This document shows positions 51,363 through 63,618 of a stretch of DNA of 64,000 nt, one piece after another; positions within the stretch are counted from its first letter, which is position 1, and every line of letters begins with the position of its first letter. The translations under genes and the position numbers were made by a program. Origin of the DNA: Closterium sp. NIES-65 (lineage: Eukaryota > Streptophyta > Zygnematophyceae > Desmidiales > Closteriaceae); assembly GCA_948144175.1 (NCBI GenBank), contig CANXME010002124.1, positions 186,001 through 250,000 of the forward strand, given 5' to 3'. The notes below the pieces were generated by a model that saw nothing but the letters and a program-made list of their open reading frames with translations, was not told the DNA's origin and did no database searches.

Positions 51363-52816
51363 ATGGCTTCCTGGAAGAGACAGCTGCTCGTCCTCATCTG
51401 CGTCGCAGCTTTAGCTTCCGTCGCATTGGCCACACCAAAATCTGACCCTAACGAAGTAAGTTTTTTCTACTGATCCCTTCCGACAGTTGATGTTGATCAA
51501 GAAGCGGGCTAATGTAACTCGTCTTTGTTTCCTTATCGTTGCGCTTGACAGCAACCTGATGACACCAAGACTCTCAATGCCAACAAGGCCGGCGCCATCT
51601 TCGTCTTTTTCGCGTGCAGTTTCTTGGGCGTGTGGGTTCCGTACTTCATCCCCGTGCACCCGCTGTTTCTCAAGTTCGGTATTCTCTTCTCCACTGGCCT
51701 CTTCATCGGCATGTCCCTCCTATACCTCGCTGTGGAGACGTTCGAGGAGTTCGAGGAGCTGGCAGGAGACGGTGAGTGCGCCGCTATCCGTATATTTTGA
51801 ACGGAACCGTATTTTCTTCTAGGATTATCAATCACTTGTCACAAGAGGCTCTGAACTAAGAAGCACTTAGTTGTTTTCTGTTGCAGACTATCCGTACGGC
51901 ATGCTTGTCATCGTGATGGGTATTTACCTGACGTGGGTGTGCGACCTCATCGTCAAGTCTGTGTGGATAAAGCGCACGGGCTCTCTCGATGATAACGTAA
52001 GCGTCATTTCCAATACAGTCCTCATTGCAAGTGAAGTCTTGGAATACTCAATGTCTGCGTGTCACATGCCGTGGTTTTTGGATTCTTGATTCGCTGAACG
52101 CTCGTTTTATGTTTGCAGGAGGACGAACTGGGACCCACCATTGCTGGCGCAATGGGAGTTGGAGAGAAGAAGGTGGTTGATGCAGATGCTGAGACTGCTG
52201 TTGTCAAGGTTGACATTCAGGCTCTCACCATTGTCGATGTCATCCTCGTGCTCTTCGGCCTCTGCTTCCATGCTTTCTTTGAGGGCATTGCTGTCGGACT
52301 TGCACAGACTGTCTCCAAAGTCTGGTCCATGACTGCACAAATCGGTGTGAATGAGGTAAGTTGGGACGTGAAAGTTGGTAGCTCAAAAGTACTAAATCAT
52401 GACACATTCACTCGAAATTCCGCATGCTAGGTGCGAGTAAGAAATTAACTTTTGATTCTTCTGTGTGTTGGCAGTTTTTCGAGGGCATGGCCCTTGGTGT
52501 CACTCTTCGTGTACAGGACACACGCCGCAGTGGTCTCAACCACTTCTATTATGCCTTAGGGGCTTCCCTTGTTGCTCCTACTGGCATTGCTATTGGCCTG
52601 GCTCTTGACTCCGCCAGCGGCAAGGTGGCAAGGGAGTGGATCAAGGGTTTCGGAAATGGCATGGCTGCTGGTGTCTTCATCTTTATCGCTCTTGGCCATC
52701 TTCTCGCCAAGGGAATGAAGCCAGGACCCAATGACGCCGGGTGGTTGGTTTTTGCCAAGTGGTTTGTTGCAGGCCTTGGTGTGATGACCAATGCACTGCT
52801 TCAACTGTGGCACTAA
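51363..52816 (+). CDS. ZIP-family metal transporter, copy 2
   Basis: Exons 51363-51455, 51552-51771, 51887-51996, 52119-52355, 52475-52816; same phases and 333 residues as copy 1. The signal peptide differs (MASWKRQLLVLICVAALASV), while the mature protein from exon 2 onward appears identical, including HAFFEGIAVGLA and FFEGMALGV. Separate promoters with identical mature proteins suggest dosage or regulatory division rather than different substrates. Confidence 0.9.
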
Positions 52817-53190
52817 AGGAACTAGTAGGCTGAGGTTTTAAGTTATCGATGACCATGTTAGTAGGCTGCGTTAGAGGGGTTTGTGATTTCACAGATCTTC
52901 TGCTGCATAGAATCTGTTGGTGTAATAAAGTTGGTTCTGTCATAAGCTTGTGAAGCTATATTCCCGGGAGCCTACAGTACCGTAGTTTGGAAACCTCATA
53001 GTCCTTTGTTTTTGCACCCCGAACTTCTTATTCAAATTATTAGTTGATTTAAAGCTGAAACAAGTAGCTGTAACCTGAGATCAGCCAAAATAGGTGGAGA
53101 GGTGATGATGTGCGTCTCTCGAAGATATACCGTAATTTGTTCCGGCATTGCCTTGCCTCGTGAATTTGATAGGTGTGAAGGCCATGCCTG

Positions 53191-56054
53191 TTAAACTGCA
53201 GTTAAAAACCTCTCAACACACAGGAGGAGCTCATCTTTCTTCCCACTGACTTTTCCTAGCCTGTGCAAGGTGATGAATGCTTTCAACCTTGGAAGGGTAA
53301 TATCCTTCAGCTTCCCTTCTTTTAACTTCTCTTTCACCTGAAAGATAAACCATGAATATCCTGTCGTACACCATGCACCATGTCGAAATAATTCTGCAAC
53401 GCTTACAAAGGTGGAGATGTCATCATCTTCAGGCTTTGCCTCTGGTTTCTTCTTGCCAGGAGTCTTTGATTGATTGGAAGCATCCAAAGCCTGCGTAGCA
53501 CACACAATTTAGGGACATATGGATTCTAGCACTTGCTTGTAAACCCTTACCTTTCCAGGGGTATGTGATGTCTTGGCTTTCTTGGGTGGTGGCTTATCTA
53601 CATCCAACTGCCACAAGTGAAAGCATACAAGTGCCGTACACGACACTAGGTTCATGATATGAGAAGCGGCAGAAAAATGCCTCCTTGCTCTCTGGCCCCC
53701 AACCACTCTCATTTTTCCTCACTGCCCTCACGCTCCTACCAACTCGCACCCGCATCCACTTTTTCTGCCGCACCTTCTTGTTTTTTGCTGCAGACACCGC
53801 TGGCTCCTTATTCTCCTTTGTGGAGGCTGTCAAAGAAGCATTCCACAGTGATTACTGGTATGCTGGGCACATTTTGTGGAATAACCAGGACAAGACAATG
53901 GAGTATACCAGCGGCAGATGACTGCTTAAACGTAGCATCCTTAGTGTTGAGAGTTGAAGACTTCGATAGTTTTGCTGATACCCCTGAAGAAGACGTACAG
54001 CTTGTTGAACAAAGAAAAGAAAGGATCAAATGGTCTAGCCTTAAGAAACCATAAAGTGGGTGGTTGAGAGGCCGAGAGGAAGGGAAGGACGGGAAGGTTA
54101 AAAAGGGTACATATCTAGATCTATATGTTTTTTAGAGAAGAAGAAACGTACCTGAACTGACTCGCTGCTTCCATGCTGTAAACGTAGGTATGGATAGCTT
54201 GATAACAGCTGGCACAAGTTCTGGTTTCTTTGCCACCTCTGGTCTCTCCTCAGCTGGCTCGTCGTGATTATTATCAGTTTGAATGTCACTGTGGACAGGC
54301 TTTGGTGGCTCGCGGATAATAGGAAGGATGGGCTTTGGGCGTCGAAAGCCCGAAACTGTAAAAGAGATACTTCAACTCTGAATAGAATACAAAACGTCAT
54401 GAGCGTCAAAACAGCCAAGCTATTACGTGAAGGCCGAGAAAACACAAGGCTTCGGGCTGACAACGAATCAGCCGAGGATAATCCAACAATCCCTTTAGCT
54501 GTTGTCCATGCAGTGGTTTGGACCATGACCGGCAACGACCCCGCTTCTGTGTTCTGAAATTTACAATGCATGTAAGTGCTGGGAATAAAAACTGTCAAGC
54601 ATGTGACTCTGCAAGGTTGCCGTACCTTAAATTGCACATTCCCGGCCCCAATAAAGTTGAAGGAGAAATCAGATCCAATGCTCGCAAACATGGATTGCAT
54701 CTCCCTTGAGCGTATTGTTCCTGGGACTGGCATAAATCCAGCCTCAGTGAGGACACACGTGGAAGGCAGCCTGTACAAAACAAGTTAGGGACGAAACTTC
54801 ATGTTTGGATGAAATGCTGTGTTGTGATGTACCTCAGCCTTTCACCATGATCTAGTTTAATTGTCACAGTGAAAAAGTCGTCTCCAATATCGATTCCTCT
54901 CTGCCAGACAGAATTTTGGGTGAGGGAGGTGGTGGTACAGAAGGATGCGTCATTATGGTGCACCTTTCGCCAGTAGGTCCTGGATTCAGTGTTGGGACCA
55001 GAATTCGAATCGTCCTTAGAGCAACCTGTGACGAGGAACATTGTGAGGTAATGCTCATGGGGTGATTTCGCATGACTATGCTTATCTTACCAATAATCTG
55101 GCCATGTTGAAGGTTTGGGATACAAAAGCAGCGAAACTGGGAAGAAGTTTCTTCGAGTTGGGTGTCCATCCACTCCTCTAAGTTCACAGGTTTTCCTTGG
55201 AAAAACTTCTCTCTGAAGGCCATCGGCAATACTTCAACAATCTGCAACATTTAAGGTGTCTCCATGAATGAGCAAGCAAACGGAAGGATTTGGCAACTTG
55301 CACGCAGTTTACATACCTTCATGTGACGGAATTTGATGACGTCTGGCCGTAGGACCAAGACAATCTTGTTTGGCGCCTCCAAGTGCATGCTCTACAACGC
55401 GACTTTATCAGCTTTATTCAACCAGCGTGACACAACTCTGAATGAAAGTAGCTCACCAGTCTGACGGAGTGCGCGGGCGTATTATCGTCGCCACATCCGA
55501 GATTCGACCGCAAATACAAGCCATTCTTGCAAGCTGACCAACCTTTGCCGATTAGGGAGTCTTCACAGAGCTTTTCCAAGCAGCTCCGAAGGACCTCGTG
55601 GTCCACAATGTCGTCAGCCTTCTTATTCACTGATATCTGTGACCATGAAAGGGTGAATTTGACGCTGTGGAACTCGGGGACCAACAGGTTTCCCCCCCAA
55701 AACTCACATTCATTGACTTTTTTCCCTTTTTCAATGCCTTCTTGATGGTCTTCTTCATCGAATCCTGAAACAGGTATCACTCCGCATGTAAAGAAAGTGG
55801 ATTGTAAAAGGTCGAAACGCGAACTTTCCGTTGCGCACGGTGCATATAACATCCAGCACTGAGTCTTCAACAATCTCGATGGCAACGTCGGGTCCGAGCA
55901 AATCCTGAATTCGTTCTTTCATTGCTCGTGCTTGAGGACCTCCTTGTGTTCGTCCCTTATCGTCACCCTCCTCCCCTTTCAGCTTCACTTGCAGCCTCTT
56001 CAAGTTATCGAACGCCACAGGCGCTAGGCCGATCACAACAAGCTGATCTGCCAT
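53191..56054 (-). CDS. SAP-domain protein, possibly C18orf63/DUF4708-like
   Basis: Multi-exon gene starting at the ATG at 56054 (MADQLVVIGLAPVAFDNLKR). Later segments include the basic KKTIKKALKKGKKVNE, FHSVKFTLSWSQISVNKKAD, SMHLEAPNKIVLVLRPDVIK, VLPMAFREKFFQGKPVNLEE, QFRCFCIPNLQHGQIIG, and near 54650-54780 LPSTCVLTEAGFMPVP with FASIGSDFSFNFIG. The last exon (53191-53340) reads LKEGKLKDITLPRLKAFI then LGKVSGKKDELL, a SAP DNA/RNA-binding motif. The order of short motifs resembles the uncharacterised animal C18orf63 (DUF4708) family, but this is tentative. A nuclear role is inferred from the SAP motif and Lys-rich stretch. Several exon borders between 53400 and 54900 are uncertain. Confidence 0.5.
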
Positions 56055-56729
56055 GCTTGGACCTTCCTGATCAGCAGGAACAAGAGCAGAGACGGGTTGA
56101 ACGAGCGTGGTGGAGAAAAAGGGTTGATGCGTCGGAGTTTTGTTTCTGGTTGATGCGTTAAAGCAGCTCGTTACAAATGGAAGGGTTTGCGCTCGAATCG
56201 ACCACGCTAAAAAACCTTGCAAACCTTGGGATTAGGGCGTGGGATCTGAAACTCTGGATGATGTTGGAACATGCTGCTCGAACGTCGGCGAACGGGACCC
56301 ATTCTCACGAGGCGTATCGAATGCTCCCAAATTCCAACAGTGAACATTCGTATAAGGATGCAGAGGAACCCGGTCGCGAACACATCTTGAGCAACGGCCT
56401 GTCTATCGCAACGACTGTTCATTATCAGCTAATGAACCCTTCCCTTCGCGAAATGTGTGCACGACGAAAATCGACGACGTCGGAGATCTTCTTACAGTCG
56501 CATCAGGTCGCATACCCGAAATTCAGACACCATCCGAATTTCAAAATCTGTCACGCCGTTCGACTTTTGGGGTTCTGAATTGGGAGTTCCACGCCTTTAT
56601 GCCACGCACCAGCACAAGTTTTCGCAGCCCACAACAGCTGCTTCGTTCATTTTCTCCAGTTCAGGCCAAGTTTCAAGGGCATTTGAGAACGCTCTGTTGG
56701 AGATACTTACCTGCTTTTCCTGGTGATCT

Positions 56730-58342
56730 ATGGCACTTGTTCCACGCTCGCGGGAGATTGCGGAGAGCTGCCTAGATTTTCTCAACATTGAGCTCGTTGC
56801 CACGTACGCGCGGCAGTCCAACTTGCGACCAGAGCTCGCTGGTCGTCGAATTGAGGCCATTGGCTTTCAAGTGGGTCAACAGCTGGTCGAAAGGTAGGTG
56901 CCTCAAATCATTCTGTAAAGGAGGTTGAGCGGCGAAACCTAGGCGTGTAATTTATCGCTGATGCAATCGACGATCATGAGGGATACGGACTTATCAGTAA
57001 TAAGTGGCCATCTGTCACCGAGAGAGTAAGGCCCAGAGTAGAGGCCAGTATTGAGCATGCTGCGCGGGGGTTGGCTGTGCTCCCCGCGTCTCCTTCCGAC
57101 AGTATATCACCTTTCAGATCACCTGGAGCTGTGCAGTTCTTGACGAATGGTCAAGTAAATGGAATGTTAGGTATTATCCAGGCTGATAGAGTTAGAATGC
57201 GGTCATGTTGATCCGAATGCTTCAACTACAACAGCCTTTCAGTTTATTTGAGACCCTCCTCCTGGTCCTTCTCAACTGTCGTTGCATCCCGCCCTTATCC
57301 CAGGTTCACCAAGGACAGAGCCCGATTCACAGATCACTTGGATGTGATAAAGTTCATCTGCAAGGACTTTTGGGCCGAGGTGTTTAAGAAGCAAGTGGAC
57401 AACCTCAAGACCAACCACAGAGTGAGAATAAGGCGCATGGCCAGCAGCAGCAAGGCATTTTTGGCAGAGGTTGCAAGCTTTAGCCGATGCAGGGACAGAC
57501 AGGATAGTTGGGTCGTGAGGTGCAAGACATTAGGTGGACAGTAACGGAGAGAACAAAGCACAGTCATTACGGGAACAGTGCAAAGTTGCAATTGTCGTAA
57601 GACACCAGCACAGCAGGTAAAATGCACTTCTGATCCTGTGCAAAAAGCATAGTCGATCTAGATTGCAACACACAGTCAGCTCAGGTCATAAGACTCAGCC
57701 TGCCCTCTTCACAGTCAGCCCACAGCACTGCATACTTGGTTAAGGGTTGAGGCACAGGGGGCGTCTCAGGCAGAGTCGCCGCACACAAACGTTATGCGTG
57801 CAATGCAATGCATGTTCAGCAGTGCTTGTTGCTGTCTTGCTGAGGTGCCGAGGAAGCTGATGAATGTCCCCCTTTTCAGCCGTGGATGAAACTTTAGTCC
57901 CATCAATTTTCCCCTATCCTTCGTTATTCTCGGGCTTGCTACTCATTGCCAGTTTTCTTTGCACGTGCCTAGTCCTAGCTTAACCTATCCCTCCTTCCTT
58001 TGCGTCCTTTCGTTACCCTTCCAGGGAGTATTCGTTCTGCAAGACAACAAGTTCAGATGGCTCACGAGAATATCAGCAGATGCTCCATCGTATGACGCGC
58101 TTACGCCTCTTCCAAACCCTAGTCCCAATCTTCGATCGCCGACGGAGCGCATGGCTGGAGCTGGAGGGGCAGTGGCAGGCAGCATGAAGGCGTCTGCTGT
58201 TGCAGGGCAGTTTCTGTATCTGCCATGTGGGCTTATAAAGGGGGCGCTTACCAACCTTGGAGTACCATGCACAGTCTCGGCGGAAGTCACTACACTTCCT
58301 GGTTGTAAGTGCAATAACATTGCTGACACTTTGATGAAGTGA
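56730..58342 (+). CDS. TRS33: TRAPP complex subunit 6 (Trs33/TRAPPC6)
   Basis: Exons 56730-56893, 57304-57421, 58025-58342, 199 residues, phases consistent. Signature segments are [82 protein letters not shown] and [13 protein letters not shown]. These match TRAPPC6, a Bet3-fold core subunit of the TRAPP tethering complexes that activate Rab1/Ypt1 at the ER-Golgi. An extra stretch of about 25-30 residues rich in Pro, Ser, Gly and Ala (around 58100-58200) lies between the two conserved halves of the last exon and is longer than in animal homologues. Introns here carry no exon echoes. Confidence 0.95.
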
Positions 58343-58893
58343 TTTGGATGGTCACGGGCGTGATTGAGGTGTGTGCTGGGTGCTGTGGATGTCATGCGGA
58401 TTCTGTTTTGAGAAATCAACTTTATTGTGTCTGAACCGAACCCATGTTTTTCACATGCCTTTCTGCCCTTGTCAGGTTCGTTCACAGTGAGAATCAAGTC
58501 ATGAGCACTACCTAGAGAATGTATGCGGTGCGGGTCCGTTGTTAATTTGTACGGTATTATTCTCTTGTCTAGTTGGTAGTTAATCACGTACATGGTTGTG
58601 TCATGACTGAAGCTGTTGCTAGAAAACCAGTATAAGAAGTACACAAACTTTTTATTGTACTAGTGTTTCTCAAGGTAGGTTGGTAATAACGAGTGCACGA
58701 GCGCGCCCTGCAGGGCTTCCCTTGGGATTGGCTTCAGGATTTGAGCGCGCACGAGTTCCTGTCATTGATAACAGGGAGTCCAGGACATTTCCGCATTCAC
58801 GAAGCCATATCATGGTGAAGTACCATATAGAGTGGGGCTTCAACATCGCATTCAGCTTGTTTTGAAGGGAGCTTGCTTTCATTGGTGGAGGAG

Positions 58894-60197
58894 ATGATGG
58901 CCGAAGCAAGATCCAAGAATGTCGTAACACCTCAGGTTCCTGGGCATCAATCATCACTAGAAAAGCTTCGAGTAGCTTGGGTTGTCATCGGTTACGCGCT
59001 AAGTTCCAGTTTGCTGGCCATTGTTAACAAGGTATGCCTCCCGAACGATTTCAGTACCTCTTGATGCATTCTGAAAAGCGTCTGACCAATTTTCCGTTTC
59101 CAGTATGCAGTGACTGTTTTCCCCTTCCCAGCAATTCTCACCGCGCTTCAGTACCTAGTGTGCACCATTGTTACGCTCGTGCTGGGAAGATTGAAGGTGT
59201 TGGAGCATGATTCTCTCAGCCTGGAAAAGATTGTCAAGTTCTTACCAGCAGCAGCGACGTTTTACGTTGCCATATGGACAAATACTCAGCTCCTCAAACA
59301 TGCCAACGTTGAGACATTCATTGTGTTCAGATCTTCTACACCGCTGCTTGTTGCGATAGCAGACTCAGTGTTCATGGGGAGATCATGGCCATCTGGTTTC
59401 ACATTTTTGTCCTTGCTGACGATATTTGGTGGTGCTGTTGGCTACGTTTTCTTTGACACTGGATTCACTGTCACAGCGTACGCGTGGGCTTGGGCATATC
59501 TGATCGTCATCACCTTCGAGGTGAGTGTCTCTGCTCTGCTTTCATTACGCAATGGAATTGCGTGGCCTTGTTCATTATCGAGCTTTTGGTGCAGATGGTC
59601 TACATCAAGTCAGTCGTTATGAGCATAGGGCTCAATACATGGGGTCTGGTGCTTTACAACAATATGCTAGCCCTGGTAAGACTCGGTGCACCACAATCGT
59701 GAAAGTGAGCTCTCCACACCCTTGCTAATACTGTTCTCTGATACGTTGTGCAGATATTCTTCCCTCCTGCACTGATTGGTATGAATGAGCCAAGTCAAAT
59801 TGCTGCCTATGGTCTGTCCCGGATATTCAGCATAGGGACTCTCTTCCCTGTTGCACTCTCCTGCATTTTTGGCCTAACCATAAGCTTCTTCGGCTTTGCT
59901 GCACGGAAGGCAGTCTCAGCAACTGCTTACACTGTTGTTGGAGTCACAAACAAGCTTCTCACTGTCCTCATTAACATGCTGATATGGGACAAGCATGCCC
60001 AAGCGCCAGGATTAGTGGCCCTCCTCGTATGCATATTTGGTGGAGTGTTATACCAGCAATCAGTTACCCAAACGCAGCCAACAAAGACCATCCCAGCTGA
60101 CATCGAGTCTGTCCCTCTGAAGAGCATTAAGTCAGAATTTGGTGACGGCAAGCCTGTTGTACGAGTTCAGTCTGCTGAGGCAGCTTCAGAAGAATAG
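58894..60197 (+). CDS. Golgi nucleotide-sugar transporter, GONST3/GONST4 type
   Basis: Exons 58894-59031, 59104-59520, 59595-59675, 59754-60197, 359 residues. The start is the first ATG in the frame (MMAEARSKN). Ten hydrophobic spans are apparent. Motifs VNKYAVTVFPFPAILTALQY and VTNKLLTVLINMLIWDKHA are typical of plant GDP-sugar carriers (GDP-fucose transporter / GONST3-4) in the drug/metabolite superfamily. It likely exchanges GDP-fucose or GDP-galactose for GMP across the Golgi membrane to feed wall polysaccharide and glycan synthesis. The exact sugar cannot be told from sequence. The C-terminal tail is polar (about 40 residues). Confidence 0.88.
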
Positions 60198-60665
60198 TGG
60201 ATGGCAGAAAAGGTGGATATGAGTCAGTCTGTGTTGGGAGTAGGGTACGGTAGATGTACCATAGTGCAATGTACCAATCTCAGTTTCTACATGCTCCATA
60301 ATGTTATATTTTCAAGCTTCAAGATCACAGTACCATGCATGGTAGGGTGGCTCTGACCTGAGCCCCAAATAGCTTCAGGTTGCTCCAGGCTTTGCGACAA
60401 GCTTCAGTCTCAAGCTCTTCCACACACTGTTATTTATAACTTGAACCAGTAACACAACCAAGAACACCACAGCAACCATTTGTCTAAAAAAACTTACTAC
60501 TAACACTAGGAAATTCACAAAGATGTGGGGAGAAACGGGTCGATTGAGGTATACCTTACATGACACAAGTGATGCACTCCTCCACACATCACCCTGTCTT
60601 GGTGCAGGAGCACTGGCAGCTCATGGGGTTGCTGGCACTAGCACAGTTGCAATCGCACCTCATCT

Positions 60666-62414
60666 TCACGCTGCCTCCAGTTGGCGGAGGGGGGGGGGGG
60701 AGTTCCCCCCCCCGCCACCACCAGCACTAGGCAGGGCACTCTGCAGGACGCACTTGCTCTTCACGCGGTCCCAGTTAAGCTGCACCAGGAACTTCATCCC
60801 ATTCAGCCCCACCACATTGTACTTGTAGCTCTGCCCGCTCTGCTGGTAACCAGTCTTTGTGGTGCCATATTCCCACGAGCATTTGTCCGCATTCTCCTCG
60901 CCGTCGTCGTCGAACCACCCCGCATTCGCATCAGGGTCGGTGGCAGCTTCGGTGAGCTCATGCGCGAGCGTGGAGATAGTAGCGTCAATACCCGGCTTCC
61001 CGTTGGGTGACGTGCTCTCTACCCCGCACGCGTCGGGGCACTGCCCACGGTGCCCCACAAAGGCATAGCGAAGAGGCGAGGAGTTGATTGAGTCTTCCGT
61101 GTGCCAGCCGCAGTACTCTGTGCAGTAGCCTTTGAGCGTGACGTCTGAACTGGTGAGCAGCACATAAATTCCGTGAGGGTCCAGCGCAAAGGGCTTGCCC
61201 GCACCGACTTTGCTCTTCACAACTGCATGAGCGGCACAGGACGGGTTAACGGTTGGGGAGGAGTGAGGGTTGGGGGGGTTGATAAGGAATGGATGCACCC
61301 ATGCAAGGTGCAGAGGCAAGGGGAGAATGAGTGGCGCACATGGGGGTGGAACGGAATGAATGGTCGGTAAGGAGCAGCACGTACCGGCGAACACGTCATT
61401 GTCCGTAAGCTGCTTTTTGATTGGCTCAAAACAGAATGAGAGCAGAGTTCTGAGTCAACTAAAAAAGGAATGATTGGCCAGGAGGGAGCAGCAAGTACTG
61501 GCAGGCACATCATTGCCTGTCAGCTGCTTCTTAGTCGGCTCAAAACAGAAGGAGAGCAGAGTTATTGAGTCGACTCGAAAAGGAATGGGTGGTCGGGAGG
61601 GAGCAGCACGTACCGGCGATCACGTCGTCGTCGGTCAGTTTTTTTCCGCGTGAATAGTTGTCACTCACTGTCCCCGCGAGACGAACCTGCATTCAGGCAG
61701 ATAGCCGGCAGCATGAGGAACGTGGATAAGGGAATGAATATGGACGCAGCCGAATAGCAAACACCACAGAAAGCAGCAGATGAGTGACTTGCTCCTCAAT
61801 CTTCCTCTCTCACCTTGGAACTGACATTCTTCTTCCCGCCAGAGCCTGACTGGTAGTAAGCGGTACTAATGGCCCACCACCCCTTCACACTCGCGTCCGC
61901 CGCGCTGCCCTGGCTGCCCGAGTCGCTGCTCAGCGCCTGCACGAACGCGTCTATCACCTCCTTGCCCGACCCCGACCCCCAGCTGCCGTAGTAGATGTGG
62001 TAAACGTTCACCGTCGGATTTCCCACGATCACCGGCCCTCCGTGGTACTTGATTGGTGGCGCGCTGGCGGCCGGGATGACGGCAGCGGCGGCGGCGGTGG
62101 CGGCGTGGGAGGCGCCGTCAGTGACTGAGGAGCGGAGGACAGCCGACGGCTGAAACGGTCGCGCCGCCACCGAAGCCGCCGCGAAGGACGGAGGTGGAGG
62201 CGGGCTGGTGATGGTGCTGCCGCTGGTGCCCTCGCGGCTGGTGCTGCTGTCGGCTCTGCATCAGCTGTGCGTGCGCGGGGCGTGTGAGAGACACGCGCTT
62301 CTTCGGGCCGGCGATCGACTCCGATTCGGCCGGTCGAAGCGCGCCGCCGGAGACGAGAAGCAGGAGGAGCGCGAGGCGAAGAGCAGGGGAGTGAGTCGCG
62401 AATTTCGCCGCCAT
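60666..62414 (-). CDS. EXORDIUM / phosphate-induced protein 1-like secreted protein
   Basis: Exons about 61814-62170 (continuing upstream), 61615-61686 and 60666-61222. Conserved features are YHGGPVIVGNPTVNVYHIYYGSW, WWAISTAYYQ, LTDDDVI, GIYVLLTSSDVTLKGYCTEYCGWH, VGHRGQCPDACG, STLAHELTEAATDPDANAGW and a Cys in KCSWEYGTT, all diagnostic of the plant PHI-1/EXO family of apoplastic growth proteins. The presumed start at 62414 (MAAKFATHSPALRLALLLLL) is a good signal peptide, but its frame hits a stop near 62118. The conserved body continues in another frame, entered after about 62240. A missed short intron or an indel must lie between. Confidence 0.85.
61375..61640 (-). repeat. Echoes of EXORDIUM-like exon 2 with degenerate palindromes
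   Basis: The segment GGGAGCAGCA(C/A)GTAC(C/T)GGC plus CATCA..GTC (exon end and donor on the minus strand) occurs near 61372, 61488 and 61603. Between them lie half-decayed family palindromes: TTTTTGATTGGCTCAAAA at 61417-61432, TTCTGAGTCAACTAAAAAA at about 61448, TTAGTCGGCTCAAAA at about 61532 and TTGAGTCGACTCGAAAA at about 61565. Confidence 0.75.
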
Positions 62415-62419
62415 GCCGG

Positions 62420-63618
62420 CGAACGTCGTCGAATGGCGAATGGAATGTCGTCGAGAGACGCCGCAAGTCAATAGCATCCGTTTACTACATTCCACTCAAT
62501 GTAGCTTTTGTTTACTACAGGCGCTCGAAGGCGTTGTGCTGATAGAAGAAGTGCCGCGACCAGGCATGCTTAAGAACATTATTAGTACCCGCAACCACGA
62601 CCCGTGCAATGCCCGAAGCGCGGCGGCGCCAATCAGACAGGTAGTAGTAACGGATTGCTCGGCGGATAGTAACGGTCAGGCGCGCGGTTGCGAGTTGTTG
62701 CAGCCGTCGCCGCCGTCGCGCAACGCTCATCGTGAAATCTCCTCGTGAAAATGCGGCGCGGTTCGGTTTGGTCTCGCTCGGCAGTGCGACTTTCGGACGG
62801 ATGGCTGGTGGATGAAACGCGAAGAAAAAAGGCTTTCACGTGGCAGTTGCTGGCAAAAGGCTCTCTCATTGACGTCCTCCATTCGCCATGTTTCCGCCGG
62901 TCCCTCGTCGCCACTTGCTGCCGAGCGTGGCACGACGAACGTGCTCAGCACTCGGCAGTGGCTGTGTCGCGTAACGCTATTTTCTACATAAAAGAGCAGA
63001 GCAGACATGGGATATACAACGACCCGAGTCCCGACATGGAACAGTGGAGAACAAGATGAGAACAGAGAGCAGAAAAATACGGCAAGACGGAGCAGCTGCT
63101 AGGAAGAAGAGAGAAGCAGATCAGGGAGGGAGGAAAAGAGCTGGTTCTTGGCGAATGGCGGCCAATCGCGAAAACCCTGGAGTGTGGGACACGGGTGTTC
63201 GCGAGGCAGACGCGACATTTCGACAATTCGCCAGCTACGGATGTGGGGTGGATGTACGCGTTTCTTGTGTGCTCAACAACGTAATAACCTTGGTGCTAAT
63301 GTCTCGTTAATACTTGGGGCTAGACGTGAGAGTGATTGGGCTGGAGTGAGAGGTGGGGCTAGGAGTGAGTCCCCTAACCAATGTTCACCTTTGCTACAGA
63401 CTGGTGGTACAAGCAAAGGATACTTGGAGAAAGAGGCTGAGAAATCAGTGCGGATAGACAAAGCATTCTTGCGTGAATAATCAGCAGCATCAGCAGTTAA
63501 GAAGACTGATGAATGACCAGCCTAGGTACAGGAAGGAGAAAAGCAGCTCCTAAAAAAACCCTCCCAGGTAAAGCCTGAACAACATTGTTCAAGGTCTTAA
63601 GGCCTGCTGCCTGTTAGC
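62420..63618. other. Intergenic, no gene recognised
   Basis: Upstream region of the EXORDIUM-like gene and 3' flank of the DRM gene. Open frames here are short and have no family features. No repeats of note. Confidence 0.5.

Larger units (their letters stand above)
47850..53000. repeat. Large inverted duplication carrying the two ZIP genes
   Basis: Arms of about 2 kb (47850-49930 and 50970-53000) face each other across roughly 1 kb. From exon 2 to just past the stop codon, introns included, I find no difference by eye. Exon 1, intron 1, the promoters (49800-49925 versus 50975-51095) and the distal 3' flank are clearly diverged. Confidence 0.9.
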
